Shown here piece by piece: positions 60,969 through 64,000 of a stretch of DNA of 64,000 bases (within the stretch, counting starts at the first letter, position 1; the number at the start of each line of letters is the position of its first letter). The notes beneath the pieces were generated by a model. That model was not told where the DNA came from. It saw only the letters and a program-made list of their open reading frames with translations, and did not search any database. Source of the DNA: Rhodococcus rhodnii (GTDB lineage Bacteria > Actinomycetota > Actinomycetes > Mycobacteriales > Pseudonocardiaceae); the NCBI GenBank assembly GCA_000720375.1, contig JOAA01000046.1:1-64000 (forward strand), read 5' to 3'. The translations under genes were made by a program, and so were the position numbers.

Positions 60969-61618
60969 GTCCAGGCCGCCTCGAGCAGCGAGACGACCTC
61001 CTCGTCCGTGGTCTGCGAGAAGTCGTCGTACCACAAGCCAACCGCCCGGAAATCCTCCGGCTTGGCCACGCAAACCACCTCGTCAGCCTCGGTCTGCAGC
61101 ATCGCAGCCGATTGCGGCGCGCATACCGGAGCAGCGAAAACCAGGCGGCTCGGCTCCGCCTGGCGCACAGCCCGCAGCGCGGCCTTCGCCGTGACCCCGG
61201 TAGCCAGGCCATCGTCCACAACCAGGACATCCCGGCCGCGCACCGCAACCGGCTCACGGCCTCTCTGATAGTGACGGACCCGTCGACGCGCCTCTGCCCG
61301 CTCGGCGTCGCACACCCGCTGCATGTCGTACGGGCGCAGTCTCAGCATGCGCAACGTACTGTCGTCGTAGAAAGGCGGCCCGTCCGCTGTCACGGCGCCA
61401 ACACCGAACTCTGGGTGATCAGGCGCGCCGATCTTCCTCGACACGGCGACGTCCAACGGGGCGCCTAGCTCGCGCGCCACCTCCGCGGCGACCGGGACAC
61501 CACCTCGTGCCAGGCCGAGCACCACGGGATCAGACCAGTCCCTATGCCCGAGGTGGTCGGCCAATTGTCGACCGGCACCGCGCCGGTCAGCGAATGTGCG
61601 ATATGTGACTGGAGACAT
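60965..61618 (-). CDS. Phosphoribosyltransferase family protein
   Basis: 217-aa type I phosphoribosyltransferase-like protein: LGLARGGVPVAAEVA at the hood, the PRPP-binding motif VLVVDDGLATGVT and late ADEVVCVAKPEDFRAVGLWYDDFSQTTDEEV, which is conserved in the group linked with dienelactone-type hydrolases. Such a hydrolase lies broken at 57030-57541. Its metabolic role is not established. The start overlaps the divergent small Gly-rich frame. Confidence 0.9.
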   Translation of the reverse strand: MSPVTYRTFADRRGAGRQLADHLGHRDWSDPVVLGLARGGVPVAAEVARELGAPLDVAVSRKIGAPDHPEFGVGAVTADGPPFYDDSTLRMLRLRPYDMQRVCDAERAEARRRVRHYQRGREPVAVRGRDVLVVDDGLATGVTAKAALRAVRQAEPSRLVFAAPVCAPQSAAMLQTEADEVVCVAKPEDFRAVGLWYDDFSQTTDEEVVSLLEAAWT

Positions 61619-61622
61619 GGCT

Positions 61623-61817
61623 ATGACGCCCTATGCCGACGTGGGTACCGGTTCGGGTGGACGTTTCGGCTCCGGGTCCGGCATCGGGCCAGGACCCGGT
61701 CGGATCGGCTCGGGATCCGGCACGGGTTCCCGCCCCGGATCAGGTGGCGGCCCAGGATTCGGGGGCGTAGGCGGAAACGGGCGTGCGGGGACAGGCATCA
61801 GCACCTCCTACACCTGA
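61623..61817 (+). CDS. Gly/Ser-rich small protein
   Basis: About 64 aa, extremely rich in Gly, Ser, Pro and Arg with quasi-repeats such as GSGSGIGPGPG and GSGTGSRPGSGGG. ATG with GGAG eight bases upstream, divergent from the phosphoribosyltransferase gene with which its 5' end abuts. It is probably disordered. A chance frame in GC-rich DNA is possible, yet the good ribosome-binding site and lack of stop favour a gene moderately. Confidence 0.45.
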   Translation: MTPYADVGTGSGGRFGSGSGIGPGPGRIGSGSGTGSRPGSGGGPGFGGVGGNGRAGTGISTSYT

Positions 61818-61873
61818 TCGTCGTGAACTGGGCTTACCCGTGTCCGCAACGGGCAAACGGGTAGTCCGAGGAG

Positions 61874-62470
61874 ATGAGGTTCGTCCTGCTCGGCGTCGGC
61901 GCGATGAACTCGCCCCGGTACCGCCCGGCGGGCCTGCTGCTGTCCTGGCGCGGAAAGCGAATCATGTTCGACGGCGGTCCGGGCGCACAACCACGCCACC
62001 AGATCGATGCCTGGCTGGTCACCGACCAGCAGGGCGAACTCATCCGCGAGATCCGCCGCCTCGCCGAGGCCTACGGGACCAATCCGATAGTGGCCACCTA
62101 CACGCATCAAACGTTGCGCGTTCAGCCGCGCCCCGTCGGCCACACCTCCCATCCGACCTATGGATATCTCCTCGAGTCCGACGGAGACCGGGTGGTGTGG
62201 GCACCCGAGTTCTGGGAGTTTCCACCGTGGGCAGCCGGGGCGGATCTGATGTTCGCGGACGCTGCCGGCTGGAACCGCGCGATTCACTTCGCCGGCAATG
62301 TCGGCGGGCACGCCTGCGTGGCCACCACCGCCCGCGCGGCACGTAACCATGGCGTCAAACGCCTGGTGTTCGCACACATCGGCAGACCAGCCATCCGAGC
62401 CATCGACCAGGGCGCCCATCCCGCGTTCGGCGAATGGGGTGTCGAAGGCCGCCTCTACCAACTCCGCTGA
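61874..62470 (+). CDS. MBL-fold-like protein without HxHxDH
   Basis: 198-aa protein resembling metallo-beta-lactamase-fold hydrolases of the RNase Z-like type: LLGVGAMNSPRYRPAGLLLSW, IMFDGGPGAQ, GHTSHPTYGYLLESDGDRVVWAPE, LMFADAAGW and LVFAHIGRPAI. The HxHxDH metal motif normally after the DGG strand is absent; the stretch is QIDAWLVTDQQGEL. It is thus probably non-catalytic or uses another site. The ATG has GAGGAG directly adjacent, so the start is not certain. Confidence 0.7.
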   Translation: MRFVLLGVGAMNSPRYRPAGLLLSWRGKRIMFDGGPGAQPRHQIDAWLVTDQQGELIREIRRLAEAYGTNPIVATYTHQTLRVQPRPVGHTSHPTYGYLLESDGDRVVWAPEFWEFPPWAAGADLMFADAAGWNRAIHFAGNVGGHACVATTARAARNHGVKRLVFAHIGRPAIRAIDQGAHPAFGEWGVEGRLYQLR

Positions 62471-62623
62471 GCCTCAGATACAAGAGCCCGTCCTGTCCTC
62501 GGTCTCCAGCGGCGTGGGATCGACACCGAGATGCCGGGCCGCCCGCCGGATCGTTGCCCAGCACCGTCCGTGAGTGAGCCGCTGGGGTGCTGGGTACGCG
62601 ACTGCTTGAGGAGGAGCGAGCCC

Positions 62624-63505
62624 ATGACACCGACGGTAAGGACGTCTTGCATGGAGATCGCCTACCAGGAGGAGGGGAACCCGCAGGGAACGCCGGTCGT
62701 GCTCGTGCACGGCTGGCCCGACGATGTCAGTTGCTGGGACCTGGTCGTCCCGCTCCTGGCCGACGACGAGACGCGAATCATCAGGCCGTATCTGCGTGGC
62801 ACGGGACCGACCCGGTTCCTGGCCGGCGAGACTCTCCGCAGCGGGCAGATCGGCGCGCTGGGGCGGGATCTGGCCGATTTCCTCGACGCCCTGGCCCTGC
62901 GAGAACCGCTGATCGTGGGCCATGACTGGGGCGCTCGCACCGGGTATGTGGTCGCGTCGTTGTATCCCGAACGCCTCTCCGGCCTCGTCGCGATGTCGGC
63001 CGGGTATGCGACCACTGGGGCGCCGTTGCCGTACTCGCTGGCGCATGCCTACTGGTACGAGTGGTTCGTGGCGACCGGGCGCGGGCGCACCGCGATGCGG
63101 GAGGACCGGCGTGAGCTGTGCCGCTACCTGTGGTCGAATTGATCACCGAACTGGAGCTACGGCGAGGAGGAGTTCGCCCGCGCGGCGGCGTCGTGGGACA
63201 ACCCGGACTGGGCCGAGATCTCCATCCACGCCTACCTGCACCGATGGGGCGAGGCCGCCGGAGACCCGGCATATCAGGACATCGAGGACGAGCTCGCCGA
63301 ACAGCCGGCGATTCCGGTGCCGGCTCTGGTCGTACACGGCCGGGAAGACGCCGACAACACCCCGGCCACCACCGAGGGTAAGGACCACCTGTTCACCGGC
63401 CCCTACGAACGCCGGGTGCTCGACGGTGCCGGACATTTCGTGCCGCGCGAGGCGCCTGAGGCCACCGCCGAAGCCATTCGCCGTCTTCTCCCGGCACGGA
63501 CCTGA
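62624..63505 (+). pseudogene. Alpha/beta hydrolase with opal stop
   Basis: Frame of 293 codons for an epoxide-hydrolase-like protein, broken by TGA at 63140-63142. Before it: VLVHGWPDDVSCWD, nucleophile Asp in VGHDWGARTGYV. After it: SPNWSYGEEEFARAA, PALVVHGREDADNTPA and the catalytic His in DGAGHFVPREAPEA. Homologues have Trp before SP-W, so a TGG-to-TGA change is likely. All catalytic residues are retained on both sides. ATG behind GAGGAGGAG, the strongest ribosome-binding site in this area. Confidence 0.88.
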
Positions 63506-63583
63506 GGTCACGAACGGCGATATCGCCGGCACGGCGCGGGTAGCCGATCGGGAACCTCGAGGACTGGAAAGAGGCGAAACGAC

Positions 63584-64000
63584 GTGTGGAGCCGGCATCC
63601 GTCGGTGGGCATGGCGGTCGGGGCTTTCTGCCTGTCCGCATCCGCGGTCTTCCTGAACCTGGCCAAGACGTCGCCGGGCACGGCGTCGTTCTAGCGGTGC
63701 GTCCTCGCCTTGCCCGCGTTGATCGTGATCGGCACCGTCGAACGGCGACAGGAAAGCGCGCCCCCGACCGCCCAGCGCTGGCTGGCTGTCCCCGCCGGCG
63801 CACTGTTCGCCGGGGACACGATGCTGTGGACCCAGGCCAATCTCGGAGGTCGGCGCCGGACTGTCCACCGTGCTGGTCAATGTGCAAGTGGTACTCGTGC
63901 CGCTACTCGCACTGGCCATCGACCACGAGCCACTCACCCGCCGCTACCTGCTCATCCTGCCCGTCGTGATCGTCGGTGTGGTGCTCACCGCGGGACTCGT
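63584..64000 (+). pseudogene. EamA/DMT transporter, broken and partial
   Basis: Start of a drug/metabolite transporter of the EamA type, cut by the window end. GTG start, first helix (VGMAVGAFCLSASAVFLNLAKTSP), then an in-frame TAG at 63692 where homologues have an aromatic residue before RCVLALP. The frame changes near 63840: LWTQA continues as SEVGAGLSTVLVNVQVVLVPLLALAI in another frame. Both lesions make it a pseudogene. Confidence 0.8.

Overview
The window is high-GC actinobacterial DNA. GTG starts are frequent, genes overlap by 4 bp (GTGA/ATGA), and typical actinomycete families are present: a DUF2637 transfer-type protein, DUF5313, paired FadE-type acyl-CoA dehydrogenases and a DosR-like stress cluster. 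A Pseudonocardiaceae-like host (Amycolatopsis or a relative) fits, but this is inferred from gene content only.

Left third (1-21.1 kb): a catabolic locus. A minus-strand operon (about 18.97 down to 7.88 kb) encodes, in order, a type I extradiol dioxygenase, a CaiB-type CoA transferase, enoyl-CoA hydratase, acyl-CoA dehydrogenase, SDR, two 3-hydroxyacyl-CoA dehydrogenases, a MenB/BadI-like ring-opening crotonase, a second acyl-CoA dehydrogenase and a group D flavin monooxygenase. Around it lie a FadR-type GntR regulator, an MDR alcohol dehydrogenase, a flavin reductase with an IclR-like sensor tail (the likely electron donor of the monooxygenase), a peptide-type ABC uptake system (binding protein and one permease) and acetoacetyl-CoA synthetase. 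Together this reads as uptake, hydroxylation, ring cleavage and CoA-dependent beta-oxidation of an aromatic or alicyclic compound whose identity I cannot read. Three TnpB-only IS605/IS1341-type elements, all on the plus strand, sit in gaps of this locus against its transcription. One has an amber stop, one is intact and one is cut by the window edge.

Middle left (21.3-31 kb): a mobile island. A decayed tyrosine integrase with an excisionase-like gene abuts a 46-bp 3' fragment of tRNA-Val(GAC), the attachment site. Beyond it come a DUF2637 gene and a two-gene module: a nuclease-like protein and a 1714-residue Mrr-like nuclease/STAND NTPase with Avs-like architecture. This is the best candidate for an antiviral system.

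Middle right (31.5-51 kb): accessory redox, acetyltransferase, transporter and regulator genes with many gene fragments. A 14-bp palindrome, GGAC-N6-GTCC, recurs in front of at least six transcription units and probably marks the regulon of a TetR repressor (45577-46206). A paralogue lacking the DNA-binding domain is encoded convergently. The region downstream of a MocR-type gene is repeated upstream of two other genes.

Right end (51.4-64 kb): aconitase, DUF5313, then a stress/redox cluster (transaldolase, universal stress protein, STAS protein, DUF2795, DUF2267, NDH-2-like dehydrogenase, CBS-M50 protease, phosphoribosyltransferase, MBL-fold protein). An unusually large share of these genes is interrupted by nonsense codons, frameshifts or internal deletions.
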